In this document: piece after piece, positions 45,122 through 57,366 of the stretch
Layout: every line of letters starts with the position of its first letter
Numbering within the stretch: position 1 is the stretch's first letter
Assembly: GCA_002189035.1 (NCBI GenBank)
Contig: NEEC01000010.1
Coordinates: forward strand, 434,001 to 498,000
Length of the DNA stretch: 64,000 bases
Direction: 5' to 3'
Source: Utricularia gibba
Lineage: Eukaryota; Streptophyta; Magnoliopsida; Lamiales; Lentibulariaceae
The notes under the pieces: generated by a model
The model's input: the letters and a program-made list of their open reading frames with translations, nothing else
Databases searched by the model: none
What the model was told of the DNA's origin: nothing
Position numbers and translations under genes: made by a program

Positions 45122-47544
45122 ATGGAAGAAAGTACATCCGCGGCACCGGCACCTCCTAGTGAGCAACAGCAACCCTCGGTGAATCCTCAGCCGCCGACAC
45201 CTGCCGCCTCGAACCCGGTAGCCGCCATGACGTCTTCGAATCCGGAGTCAGAAGCGCCATCGAAACATGAGCAATCTGGTACCCCGCAGACTAAACCAGC
45301 GTTTAATACACGCCCATGGCAACAGCCTTCATTCTCGCACTTCTCTCTCCCATCCCCTCCTTCGCCTGCTTCCGCGGCTTCGACGTCGTCAGCAGTTGCC
45401 CCTCCAGCTCCTCGCGGCGCATTGGCCATTGGAGTTCCGGCTTCTACTCCTTCGATCGCATCGCCGCCCCAATCACAGGTCAATGTTCTTTGAATTGTTG
45501 GTGTAATTGTGGAGTAAGTTGTTTTCGTCTATATTTTGAGTTCGCCTAACGTTTAGAGTTTGTAGTTTTTGGCCGATATCTGCTTCTTTTCATATATTAA
45601 TTACATCTCAGAAAATAGTTCCTCCTCTAAGATGCTTGCAATTCAGATGAAGCAGCCACTTCAAGGCGCTGGTACGTCTCCAATTTGGCCAACAGGAATC
45701 CCTACCCATCAGCTGAGACCTTCACAATCTTCCCTGAGGCCTCAGGCTAGCTCAAGCAGCCAGTCTCCATCTGTCCAGGTTACTAAATTACTTGATGAAT
45801 CAACTTCTAAATTTGACGAAATACCTTCTTCCAATTTAAATATGTTGTATTCGTGCAGCCCAAGGTCAGCCATGGCAGTCCTCAGGAACACCAGGAAAGC
45901 CTCCCTTGCCCAACACAACAGTTAGACCGATGCAGCAAAGATCGTATACCTCTCAGCAGCAGCACACTAATATGGCTAGCCCTGCACAGCAGCAGCCCAC
46001 TAGCACTACCCAACAGTCACCACAATCGTTGGCTGCAAACCAGCAACAGGAGCCCAGTCAGGCATTTACGAAACAATCCTTAGTTCATCAACCAGTTGTC
46101 AGGATAGCAGGATCGGGCACCCAAAGGCCAGCGGTTGGCATGAGCCACTCTGGTGGGCTTCATGCTGGAGCTTCCAGTCGTGCACAGTCTGTGGATGTCG
46201 AGGAATCTCCTAACCGAATTATAAGCAAACGAAGCATTAGAGATATTACTCACCAGGTCAATACGCCACCATTTATTACTTTTTTTTCTTCTACATTGAA
46301 TCATGTGCATTTGGCTTTCTTTTTCATAAGAGTGTCAGTAAAGGATACGATTCAGCGTGTCTGCAAATACCATTTTCCAGATTGATCCCTCTGAAACTTT
46401 GGATCCAGAGGTCGAAGAAATTCTCATGGACATTGGTGAAGAGTATCTTGAATCCGTGAGCTATATACTCAAAGTTCTCCTTCAGTGGTTATTTTTGAAT
46501 TTCTTCATGCTGAGTTCTGGATGTTTGTGTATTGCTGCCTTCGTATTTGATGCTATTTTATATTTTGTTACTGTTGCCGTACTTGTCAAGTTTCACATTT
46601 TTCCAATCTTGATTTCTATTTTTCATGAATGATAGAGTCTGGGACTCTGCGTTGGTGTAACTATATATTGCCTGGGGTAGCCTTGCATAGATTTATTGAG
46701 TTGCCTCACTTTCAGTCGTATTCTATTTGTATTTGTATTTCTCTTGGTTTGTTCTTGTTCTTTGCAATTGGTTATTGTTTGGATTGAATTCTCCAGGTTG
46801 TGACATTTGGGTGTTCATTAGCCAAGCACCGAAAGTCTTCCACTTTGGAAGTTAAGGACATACTTCTACATGTTGGTTAGACCATTCTGCCTTTTCTCAA
46901 TACGTAGTTATATGCTTTTGTTCTGAAGGTTGAGCTTCAATTTGTTCCCTAAAATAGAAAGAAACTGGGGCATGGCTCTACCAGGCTTTGGTGGAGATGA
47001 GATTAAGACTTTCAAAAAACAAGTAAGACATTGTGTGTTTAATTTCTTCTGGGCATCATTTTTTCCAGCTATGTTCATATTTCATTGAACTCTCTTTGCC
47101 TCACTCGTGATTTTGTAGGTTGCTGCTGATGTTCACAAGGAAAGACTTGCTGCTGTAAGTTTTTGCCGTTTTATTCACCATCAAGTTTTTCTAAAGTGGG
47201 CAAGTTTTGGGTTCTCTTTTTACGTGTTCTCTAGAAAACCTAATTCCTAATTGACTGCCCATCTTCAACACAAATCATATGTGGCTACAGACATCATTTC
47301 AGGCATGCAACGTTAACTTCGTAGCTTCCCATAATCCTCCATGCCACTCGATCATTCATCGCTTATATTCCTTGTTATAAGTTTTGTTTCCACTAATTGG
47401 GCTTCAGTCACAGTTGGCCAGTTTCCTGCTTGCCTTCAGTACACTGTTATCCACAAAATGCATCAGCTACCAGTGAGCGAATTCACCTTGAACCTTTTCG
47501 TGTCAACTCCTCCAGGTCAAGAAGTCGATTACGCTTGCCGATAA
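45122..47544 (+). CDS. TAF12: TFIID subunit TAF12
   Basis: Exons: 45122-45478, 45647-45778, 45870-46256, 46381-46455, 46797-46875, 46958-47022, 47119-47154 and probably 47440-47544. The first seven are in phase (377 codons). Exons 1-3 encode a long Pro/Ser/Gln-rich region ([40 protein letters not shown]). Exons 4-7 encode the histone fold: [71 protein letters not shown], then [12 protein letters not shown]. This is the H2B-like fold that pairs with TAF4 in TFIID and is shared with SAGA. The 3' exon is uncertain: the AG at 47439 gives 34 more residues to a stop at 47544, without conserved features. Exon 3 must use the AG at 45869; the AG at 45858 would shift the frame. Confidence 0.88.
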
Positions 47545-47949
47545 AAGCTCGGGGCTCCTGCTACCGGTGGTGCCAAGAGTCATCTGGCAAAGGGGCTGCA
47601 AGCATCTTCTGGCCATCCTTGAACTTGTATGTAGGACAAGCTGCATGCCAGTTTGACTAGTTTTTTCGAATTCGACTGGCTCCAGTAATGGTAGCATATT
47701 TCCCTGTTGATCTGTGAGAGGGCGAACTGCCAACTATTCTCAACCGAGACTCCAACACAGGCATAGCATGTGTTTGTCGCCATCGGGTGCTTTGGAGTGC
47801 AAGCTGCAACATGATGTGTGCTCCACCCTTTACGCTTTAGTAGTGCAATAAAGGGTTATTTAAAAAAGGGTTTTATAATTATATGTATATAAAAGTTTTA
47901 TTAAATAATCATAATTAAAAAAATTTTAATAGAAATTTATTTCTCTTGT
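47545..47949. other. 3' flank of TAF12
   Basis: It contains AATAAAGG (about 47847) as a possible polyadenylation signal, then AT-rich DNA. No gene was seen. Confidence 0.45.
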
Positions 47950-48340
47950 TGTCATCATTTTGTGTCGGTTAATATCGTATGTGTTAGACAAAAAAAAAAT
48001 CCTCCAACTATAAAAGAAATTAAATATTTATTTAAAAATACCTTATTCATATCAACTCAATCTTCTAGCTTCAAAGAATTAAACCACATTTTGATTCCTT
48101 CTTCGAAATTAAGCAAAAAGGCACTCAAACGAATCTTTGTTCCATTACATCATCACTTTTAAATGAGGTACAAACACTTGTGACATTGTCAAAGTATTCA
48201 TGTAGGTTGTCTCTCATTTCTTTCATAGACTTTATTAGAAAATTGATCATGACATGCTTGAGGTAATTTGTTTTACTTCAGGACATTAAACGCTTTGATA
48301 TTGCAATCCTCGCTTATATGCTTCAAGCATGTGCCCCTCA
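47950..48340 (-). pseudogene. Ty3/gypsy gag relic
   Basis: The minus strand reads RLSAFLLNFEEGIKMWFNSL and KLED, a stop, then VDMNKVFLNKYLISF. This matches the F.L...A..W..SL...S...W..L...FL.KY core of Retrotrans_gag. Upstream (48290-48190) only weak coding remains. Several stops are present. Confidence 0.6.
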
Positions 48341-48361
48341 ACATAGGGGTTGTTGTTTTTA

Positions 48362-48516
48362 TGTTACACCCCGGGCGCCATGTGCCCCTCGTGCACGGCG
48401 TCGGCCACACGGGCATCGGCATGGAGGCAGAACCTCCAACAAAGACGTCGGTATGGAGGGGCGCATTCCCCTCAAGCCGCACCGCATGCAGGCGGGCAAG
48501 CACGTGCGAGACATCA
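48362..48516. other. GC-rich 155-bp island in AT-rich DNA
   Basis: It starts TGTTACACCCCGGGCGCC and ends GAGACATCATGCA, so it begins TG and ends CA. It is rich in CpG and stands out sharply from its surroundings. TGTAACACCCCG-like starts are common for some gypsy LTRs, so a truncated LTR is a guess. No duplication was found. Confidence 0.4.
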
Positions 48517-48529
48517 TGCAATAGTATAT

Positions 48530-49280
48530 TATTATATGCTTCAAATTGTCTCAACTCAATGGAGAATTAGCTTAAAAGATCGAAGGGTTTAGTACTCATT
48601 GAGATAAAGGAAATTCCTAGCACACAACTTACAATTTCAATGAACTGTCATTGATGCTTAGCTTGAAAGACCAAAAGGTTAACATTGCAGGAGGCAAATG
48701 CCAAGCCCATCAACCTTTAGATCATCCTCTTGAGGTATTGTGCTCACCTGACAACATTTCACCTTATTGAAAACGAAGCTCTAGAGCTACTTAGTCCGAG
48801 AAACCACAAGGCTAATATGGATCAGAGGGTAGTCACCCTAAAGAGATCCTTGTCATTTTTTGCAAATCTGAGAGTCGCTATCTAGAAGGATTTTGATAAC
48901 ACATAATTGTTTATGGTTTTTTTGGTAAAGTTAAGTGCCATGGCCAACGCTCCATGCAACACGAAAGGGAATGCAATGCCTGAGTTGATTCTAAATCCTC
49001 CTCCTTAGCTCAATCTCTTAAAAAAAGAGAGAGACAAAAGCAAGAGACAACCATGACCTCTTGGTATGTTGAGTAAAGCTAAGTTCAAGAATTTAATCTT
49101 TGAAAGCACTTCTCAAGAGGAATTATCATAGATGCTTGAGAGATGAGAGGATTAGTGCATTGGCACTCTGTCGATTCATGTATTTGGAACAAAATGTCGA
49201 GCATCTTGATCATGGTTTAGAACTCCCTTACTTCTTTCCATTCTATTAGTATTAGGTTGAACTTGGGACAAGTTAAGTAT
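48530..49280. other. repeat-derived spacer, no gene seen
   Basis: TTTTGATAACACATAATTG at 48891 resembles the start of an LTR-3 copy but does not continue convincingly. Confidence 0.4.
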
Positions 49281-51663
49281 TGTTATATCATAATATAATA
49301 ATACATAAAATTGAAAATTAGGATTTAGAATTAATTAAACCATTTTTAAAATATTATCTTTTTTTATCTTTTGTTTAAATTGAGAGCTAAATCAATAATT
49401 TAGTCCCGACCTGCAATTAATCATGTTGTTGAGTACAACAACATTATTTTAAGTCACATCCCGAAAGTTCATTTCTATCATATTCTATTCTGACATGAGA
49501 ACGGTAAACCAAAAGTTTAAAGAGATAAAACTAAAAAGAGGAGTAATTAGGTACAATCACATTCTAAAGTGATGAAGAAAGAGATAGAAAAGAAAAAAAG
49601 GATTTTGCAAGAAAAAAAGAATGCAGGAGAGAGAGTACAGAACTCAAAAAAACCTCAAAGAATAATTGAAGAATACATTGAAGAGTAAGGAGTTCTCTCA
49701 TTGGCTTGATCAAGAAATAATAGGAGAAATATGACTCCTAGCATGGAGCATATTAAACATTTTATTTTCTCTTTTATTGAAAACTTACTTTATTTAGCAT
49801 CTGCTTGTCTTTTTTGCTTGACAATTAATACTATGAAAGTGTTTGCTATGTTTTAGTTTTATGTTTTTACCTTGTTCTTACCTTATATGAGTAGTTAAAA
49901 TGAATAAGTGATGTCTTAGGGAAGAATGGAATGAGTATTTTTTTACCTCTTAGTTTATAATTGAAATCCTCTATTATTTTTCTATTAAACCATTATAGTT
50001 ATAGGAGGGAGGGAGGGTAATATATTTATCCCCAAAATCTAACTAGAGGTATACCAAGGTTAGGTAAGAAGAGAAATTTAGGTAAACTTAAATCTCTTGT
50101 GGGAAAAAAGAAATTCATGTTCGAGAAGTGATACATCTCTAAAACCTGAATGTGTCACCTTATCTTTATTGTAATTTAAATTTGATCTATTTCACCACAT
50201 ATTTATGCTTTACTAAGCCTAACTTAGACTTAGTACCCAAGTGTAACAAATAGAATGCATTGATCTTCATATAATGTTGCGTGTCGTTTCCTTAACAAAT
50301 TTTACAAAATTTTCCTTAGTACAAGTATCGATCTCAGGAAGTTGTTTTTTTATGAAAAGTGTTTTGTAAGAAACTTCTACAAAATGTCACGGTTTTGTAA
50401 AAGGGGTTTTTGAAATACAAAAATAAAAGTTACAACCTAAGTGATGGACCTTGACTATGAGACGCAGTTCCTGGGAATGAGATTTTATCCCCTTCCTTTG
50501 TCCATCCTTGCCTCGGTTTTCACTGATTTCTTTCGAATAGCTGGTTATAGGAGCAAGGAATAGTCTACTCTCCCTTACACTCTGATTGACAAGGAGGCAC
50601 GGGAATAACCTCATGTGATTCCCCCTTGGACGATTAAGAAGACAAGAGGATTGCTTTCGATTACCTTCAAAACCGAATTGTGTGCGTGTACCCAGTTGTT
50701 GCCAATGGCCAGTGGCAGGTCCGAGGTCACAACCTATCCACTGTCGTGGTACCTAGGCCACAAACAATCCACTACTTCCCTCGAACCGGTAGGGTTGGAG
50801 TTGATGCTCTTCACCTTGATCTTCACCAAAATCCGTGAGGAGTGGCCTGCTACTCATGGAAGTATGCGAAATCCAAACTGAATTCAGCGAAGAACCGAGT
50901 GTATTGCTCAGGACTTGGAAGGAAATTTCATCTTCTCCCAGAAATTAAAGAGTTTTAGCTACAAAGGGCCATGAAAATAGAACAAAATTGGAAGCTAAGT
51001 GTTCTTCCTCATTAGAGGGGAGGAAGAACTCAAAAGTTTTATGTCTAGAAAGAAAATGGTAAAAGTTCGAAATTAAGTGTTTCAAGTTGCTTTTATATCA
51101 CTCTCCATGTGCATTAACTCCTTCTGGTCCACTTCCCATCATTCCTTCTGTCTTGCATGTGCCACCAGCTTTCCTTTGCGTGCAAGTTCGCACTCAATCA
51201 TTTTTGCAGACTCTGACATGCCGTAAGTTAGGGGCCTTGACTAGTGTCAGTCTTCTGCCTAAAATTGTTCCAAGTCACGTAGAAGGCACAACAAGTCAGA
51301 GTCTGACCTCTTGCAATACTTCTGCAACACTCCACGACAATCTCTTGACATGTCTCGATCAAAGTGCACGAAAAAAGATAGAAAATATATACAAAATAGG
51401 AAAATAAGATTTTTCTAAGGAAATACAATATTTATCAATATAAATCCTAAATTGACAACTTGACACCAGATTAATACATAATAATACCTAATAATAAACT
51501 AGAAAATGACACTTAACATACAACAAACACTTTGCTCTTTGTGATTGATTATAATTCCATTACATGCTTACATTTTCTTGCTATTTCATGGCAAATTAGG
51601 TTTATAAATTAATTTGGTATAAAAATTAACACTTTGAATGATGATGTGAAATTTTTCGTTTAT
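49281..51663 (+). mobile_element. LTR-3 copy, split by LTR-1c
   Basis: Begins about TGTTATATCATAAT at 49281. The sequence CCTAACTTAGACTTAGTACC (about 50217) is interrupted at 50275 and resumes at 51524 with ACACTTTGCTCTTTGTG. It ends near TTTTTCGTTTATA (51663), collinear with 30700-31292. Outer duplications were not resolved. Confidence 0.6.
50275..51518 (-). mobile_element. LTR-1c: solo LTR inside LTR-3 (TSD TATAA/TACAA)
   Basis: 1244 bp from TGTTGCGTGTCGTTTCC to GACACTTAACA, the reverse complement of the LTR-1 ends. The flanking 5-mers are TATAA (50270-50274) and TACAA (51519-51523), four of five matching. It is very similar to LTR-1b over its length, including the leader hairpin at 51001-51029. 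Confidence 0.88.
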
Positions 51664-51849
51664 AAAATTGACATTGTTGTTGGAGAGCATTGTTTAATTG
51701 TTGTGTATTATAATTGATGCATTTGTGTTCTAGTGCAGATGATTTTGATTTTAATTCTAAAATTAAGAGGGCTACTAGAAAGAGCCAAAGGAGAATGAGG
51801 GAAGTTGTCAAATTGAAAACACTCCTAGCAACAAATCAACTAAATCTGG

Positions 51850-52345
51850 TTATGGTAGAACAAGATCCTAGCCATCAATGAATTTGATCCAGCCATGATC
51901 AATTTTCTGTCAAAATATGATGAAAAAAATTAAAGAGAATTCGTATGTGAACTTGGATAATGTCACAGTAGTTTATACATCCTTCAAAAGTGCTGGCATG
52001 GCAGAGGATGCTATTTGCTTAAGAGCATTTCAAGTCACATTAGAAATGAGTATAAAGACATGATTTAATTCTCTGAAAACGAGAAGCATAATTTATTGGT
52101 TTGGTATGAAATAATGTTTTTAAAGAAGGATTTTCCAGCTCCTAAGGTTGAGGGAATATGAAAAGAAATTAATGATAGTGAGCAGTCAAACGAAGAATCC
52201 ATTCTTGAATATTGGGAACATTTTAATCATCTATCAGGATCCTGTCTATGTCATGGATTTCAAACTAGTGTATTGGTAATGAATTTTTATAATGGATTAC
52301 TTTGTGTCGATCGTGAAATGGTTGATTATTTTTTATGATGAGCTA
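51850..52345 (+). pseudogene. Ty3/gypsy gag relic (plus strand)
   Basis: Frames read AGMAEDAICLRAFQVTLEMS, then FLKKDFPAPKVEGI, KEINDSEQSNEESILEYWEH, FNHLSGSCLCHGFQTSVLVM and NFYNGLLCVDREMVDYF. This is the gag core of Athila/Tat-like elements (FPxxK...I...I..F.Q...E.L..YW.RF..L...CP.H...). Stops and frameshifts are frequent. Confidence 0.75.
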
Positions 52346-53859
52346 CTTTGTATTAATCGTACAAAAGAACATCAAATCCCATTGGATCTTCATAGTTTTA
52401 CTTGTAGCCTTCATGCCATGTTTCCAAGTAACATAAGGCTCTATTATCCTATTAACTTAAGTTTATAAAAAAATTAGATACATTTTAGTCAACATCACAT
52501 AACAACAATGTAAAACATAAGGAAAGTCTTTCGCATAACCATAGTAAAGCAAGGTGTTGACATCATGTTTAGTTTTAGTTACACAACTCGCTACACGGAC
52601 ACAAAGTTTAAATGACTCACAAAGATAGAACTTGTTTGGAAAGCTCTACTCTGAAGGACCAATCTAGGATCACAAGTGAGAAGCATCAAAATAGTCGGTA
52701 ATCAAACCTCTTCTCCTATGACCTAAATCATAGCATCTAATCCTTCCTTTCCCATTCATTTCCTAGAATACAATCAAGGCACTGAATACAATATGTAGAG
52801 TCAAGAAGCCATGTAAAGCAAGTATATAACCATTCAAAAAAAATATCACTTGGAAACATGAGGAATAAGTGATAACATTTAACATATCATGAGTCTCTTA
52901 GCTATGTAACCATTTAAATGCATGGTTGCACCCTTTAAACCTTAGTAACTTCAATCTGCCAACTTTAGAAACCATGTTTATGAGGTTCTTTTGGCTTTGG
53001 TCTCATTAAATAAGTAAAGAAATGGCAACTCCTTTACCAACCTCACATAGTTCTAGACCTTTTTTTTCTTTTCCTTTCAATTTCTCAACCTCTACCATTT
53101 GATGGGTAAAACTCTATAAGGAGTTGCCTCAAGATTGCTTGGCATAAAGGAGTTTGTATCTACACCACCTCTATAAGTCTTCTAATTCATAGAGTCAGAC
53201 TACAATTTAATCTCATGACACATCATGATATACAAATCATGATACATGTGAACACTAGATCTTATCTCATGGACTTTTTTTATTTAGAGCTTTCTTTGGA
53301 AACAAAAATCATTGAAATTCGAGCACTCAATAGAGAGTTACAAAATTTAGAAGTTGAACTTGAAAAGCAGTTTCAAGGGCTCAACATATTTGAGAGGTTA
53401 TACAAACAAACTCATAACTTCATGTTCATGTCTCCAATTTAAAAAATTCATTTTGAAAAATAATCAAAACTTAAAACGATACAAAAATCACGTTCACCAC
53501 CCCAAGAATCATAGCAATCAGTACATGAAATCACGAAACACAAAGATAGTCACATAAGCACATATTTGGACATAGAGCATAGATTAAGAATCCATCATCC
53601 CTCTCACCTTTTTCCAAATCAACTAATCCAAAGCAAAACTCTGCATATACGTCTGTACTATAAGCCAGAGAAATTCCATGATTTTGACACCACTAAAAAG
53701 GTCTCAGTAGATCGAATGCCACAGTGGTGTAAATTCTTTCTATGATATCATTGTCAGCAATTCTCTCTTTGATCTCCCACGTTTTCCTCCTTTAGAATGT
53801 TTTTCCCTTTACATGTGCTCTTTTCATAATTTGAGTAATGTTTATCCATAAGTCCTCAA
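52346..53859. other. degenerate repeat DNA, no gene seen
   Basis: A 75-codon open frame at 53215-53442 has a Leu/Glu-rich coiled-coil-like stretch (LETKIIEIRALNRELQNLEV) but no family that I recognise. Confidence 0.4.
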
Positions 53860-54013
53860 AATGAAATGCATGTCATCACTTTAATAAAACACATGGCGCT
53901 TTTTAATTAGCAACTATAGAATGTTTGATTTTTGCTTGTTCTAAATGAAATACATGTTATCACCAAGCGCTTTTTAATTGGGCATTGTTGCATGTTTGAT
54001 CTTTGAGTGTTCT
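53860..54013. repeat. tandem duplication of about 75-80 bp
   Basis: AAATGAAAT(G/A)CATGT(C/T)ATCAC ... GCGCTTTTTAATT ... ATGTTTGAT ... GTTCT occurs twice in a row. Confidence 0.65.
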
Positions 54014-54239
54014 ATCAGTTCTTTCTCTCATATTTTAATCCTAGTTCTAAAACCTGACATCACTAATGTAGCCTTCAAAATATGGTCGGTTGAGGCTTTG
54101 TTAAATGGTGGTGGTCGAGAAAAGTCTCGAGAATCCTTAGAATACCAAAATGAAAAGAAATCTTCAATGAAAAAGACATCACAAGAGATGAATACATATT
54201 TTATATGCACATTTAATGACCAATAGTTTCATTATGTCA

Positions 54240-54700
54240 TTATAAATCCCAAGAAAACTTTTGGCATATTTCTTGGAACAAATTTATCCTTGTGAGGTGT
54301 AGTATCTACAACATTGGTTAGATATCCAAAAAGACACAAGTGAAAACATTCTAGGGTTTCGTGGAAAAGATTCTCATAAGGAGTCTTCATCGAAAGAGCT
54401 AATTATGGAAGGCAATTAATCAAATAAGCTGTTGTAAGAATTGCATCTCCCTAAAAAATTTGAGGTAATCTAGAATGAAGAAGCATTGAGCAAGCTAATT
54501 GAGTAAGGTGACGATGTTTTCTTTCAACACGATCATTTTGTTGCACCAAATGACTACATGTAAAATTATGATAAATTCCTCATGTCAAAAATGTAGTAGA
54601 GTAGGTGAAATTCGCAAATTCAGTCCCATAGTAAGATCGAATTTCTCAAACAATGGCATTGGATTGATTTTTGACAATGAAATTCATAATTCTTTTAGTG
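54240..54700 (-). pseudogene. Ty1/copia integrase relic
   Basis: The minus strand reads IVKNQSNAIV, IRSYYGTEFANFTYSTTFL, HLVQQNDRVERKHRHLTQLA, CSMLLHSRLPQIF, GDAILTTAYLINCLP, MKTPYENLFHETLECFHLCL and FGYLTNVVD. This is the copia rve domain from the second catalytic Asp (usually RSDNGTEF, here YYGTEF) through the Glu of QQN.RVERKHRH to the conserved YLIN and TPYE blocks. The Asp is lost and stops break the frame. Confidence 0.75.
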
Positions 54701-56099
54701 ATATAAGACATGTCGAAAGAAGATAATTACAAAAAAATAGTTGAGAAATATACATGATGTTCCTAACTATAGTATCATATATACTACCTACCATATATAC
54801 TAGTGACAAATATGAGAAAATCTATATTGATGGTAATACATATCATAACATGTTCCCTACAGCCCATAATATTAGGAGTTTTGATCTTGTTTAGTATGGA
54901 AGACCAAAAGGCTAACTCCAAAGAAATCACAATTAATGCCCCACTATCTCTACATCATTATGAGAGTAAGGTCATGAACTGTTATATCTTTCCGTTCAAT
55001 TTGACACAAATTAGGGAAATGATATCATAGCATCTAACGAATGAGATGGTAACAAAGTTAGGGTAATGACATACGTCAGGTAATCACCATCCCTCAAATC
55101 ACAACAATCAATAAAGACTAAGCAATTAAGGGTGAGTAAAAACTCACGATCCTTAACACTAAGAATTGTACCTTAAACCCGAAACCTTATGAGGTGGGGA
55201 TAACTAGGGCTCTTTTAAACCCCACAACCTGATACATTGTCTATGAGAAGAATTGAGTAAGTGATCCCAATGAGCTCCCCAAAATATGTAATCCATTTCA
55301 TAGCATATTGGTTCTTACCTATTATTTACTAGAATTGCAATCATTGACATTCATTTCCACCCACAAGATCTAAATATAGGATCTTCCTTTGTAGAATGAG
55401 AACTACAAATCTCTTGCCAAGATTGATTCTATATCTCGATGAACTTGTTGTTCATTACAAGTTACACCATAATGATCAAGATTGCCCAAATTTTGGTAGA
55501 TCAAGTTCAAGTAATCTCATTCGAGATGTGGTCATGCAACAACTTAGCATTAGGAAGGAAGACATATTACTCTTAAAGTCAACTTGTGGTCCTTCAACCA
55601 ACATGCTATTGCTCCCATGGGAAAAGTAATGCTAAACTTTACCTTTAGATATAGAGATTCCTATGCTCATAAGATTGTAAGTTCATAGTGGTGTAGTCTC
55701 AAATGGTCTATAACATCATCTTCTAGAGAATTGGAATCAATTCTTTTGACATGGTATTGTCTTTGGTACATAAAGATTAAATTCTCCATTTGAGCAAGAT
55801 TGCAACTCTGTATATTGATCCAGCTCAAGTAAAAACCTACAATGAAGTGTCATGTAGAGCCTCAATAGAAACCACGATACAAAATATTGAAATGACTCAA
55901 GCAAGTGCACCTAAAGAAGATATCATTGAGGAAGAATCAAACAACATGCAAGACATAAAGCCTATCAAGTATAATGAAGTCATGCTACTAGATGTAATAC
56001 CCTTGATCGAGACCCGCAGCATGGTGACTAGGATGTGGACTTGGAAAGAGATGAGAGGATTGACTCATACATGAATAAAGGCTGGTCCAAGTAAGCTTA
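54701..56099. other. degenerate transposon DNA, no gene seen
   Basis: Short open frames at 55396-55629 and 55790-56074 have no recognisable domains. Confidence 0.4.
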
Positions 56100-57347
56100 T
56101 AGGCTAACATGTCATTAGGGGTGGCCCTAACGAGCTTACAGAAGGCCCGATAGGTTTAACTAAGGTATATATAGAGAGACTAAACCCCAAGGCGAGGAAT
56201 CTAGGCATTGGAGAGGAGATGAGACAGCCATCTAAGGGAGAAGAGTAGAACCCATGCAAGGTAAGGGCTTTATATCTTAGCATGGCTTACGGTATATGAT
56301 ATAGCGAGAACTAACCTTCATAAGGATAGGATTTTGGATTATGTGATATGCATGATCTTGATAGTTATGATAAGCTCCTATAAGAATGGGCAAGGTTGAG
56401 AAGTGCACCCTTGACGAAAATGTGACAAGGCCATGAGAGAGGCCTCAGGCGCTCGTGTAGGGATGGACGGGGTGACAAGTAAGACTATCACGGAAAGGTT
56501 GTGTGTGCAAGCTCAATAGGATGTATGCCAACCATGTACCATGTGTAAGGACATTGGCACGCAATAGGATAGATGCACTTGGTGTAAGGACCATGGCACA
56601 CATGTAGGATGAGAGCTCAGGTAGGGATGGGTGGGGCTACAAGCAAGGCTATAGCGGCAACGATGAACAAGGAGGGCTTGGCGGATGGAGACCAATATAG
56701 GATACACACACATGGGCACAGGCAGAGGAGGGATAGGATGCATACAGACAGAGGCTATCGCTGAGGATGGCAGAGATGGAGGATTTATGAATAGAATAGT
56801 TCAAGGGATCATATAGAGGGAGTTTTTGCTTAGTTGGGCATAGTGTGCTTGTTTGGAGTAATATAAGAATTAGGATTGACCCATTGCACTATGTAGGTGG
56901 CAAGCATGGCAGCAAGGTAGGGGCGGTCGAGTAGAGTCTTGAGTGAATCTGGAGTCAGGCACGTAGTGTGTGGCGTTGGGTGAGTGAAGAGGGAGTATCA
57001 CTTGCTTGTTTTCCTTGCATGCTACTAGTTTTGTGTTTCCATGTTTCCTTATGGTTGTTCTGAACCATGATCACGTTTATCTAAAAAAACATGATTTTTC
57101 TGCTCATTGTATGCAATGGGGTGTGTCATGGCGAGAGGATGTGGTGAGGGGTTACTGAATGCCTTGTGCCTTGTGACTCACTATGAATAGGTCATCATGG
57201 ATTGCTACGTGTCCATGGCAGGTAGTCTGGCAAGGAGCATGCACTCAAACACATGTCGCTAGTTTGTTCCCTTCAATGAGTGGACACTCGGGGCGTGGGA
57301 GGGTGTCGGTAGTGGCCTAGCATCTAGGTTGCAGGTCGTAGGTCATT
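56100..57347 (+). mobile_element. probable gypsy LTR, with a purine-rich duplicated part
   Basis: It precedes an initiator-Met-type PBS. GTAGGGATGG..GGGG..ACAAG..AGACTAT/AGGCTATA occurs twice (about 56457 and 56627). G-rich composition and lack of coding fit an LTR. The outer end was not found. Confidence 0.4.
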
Positions 57348-57351
57348 ACAA

Positions 57352-57366
57352 TTGATATCAAACCCC
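57352..57366 (+). other. possible tRNA-iMet primer binding site
   Basis: TTGATATCAAACCCC differs little from the plant retrotransposon PBS TTGGTATCAGAGCC and lies between the LTR-like block and the pol relic downstream. Confidence 0.45.

Noticed and set aside
48891-49280. Additional LTR-3 copy starting TGATAACACATAATTG
   Set aside because: Only the first 16-20 bases match and the body could not be followed.
56513-56743. Minus-strand open frame rich in Pro, His and Ser
   Set aside because: It is a by-product of the purine-rich repeat in the presumed gypsy LTR.
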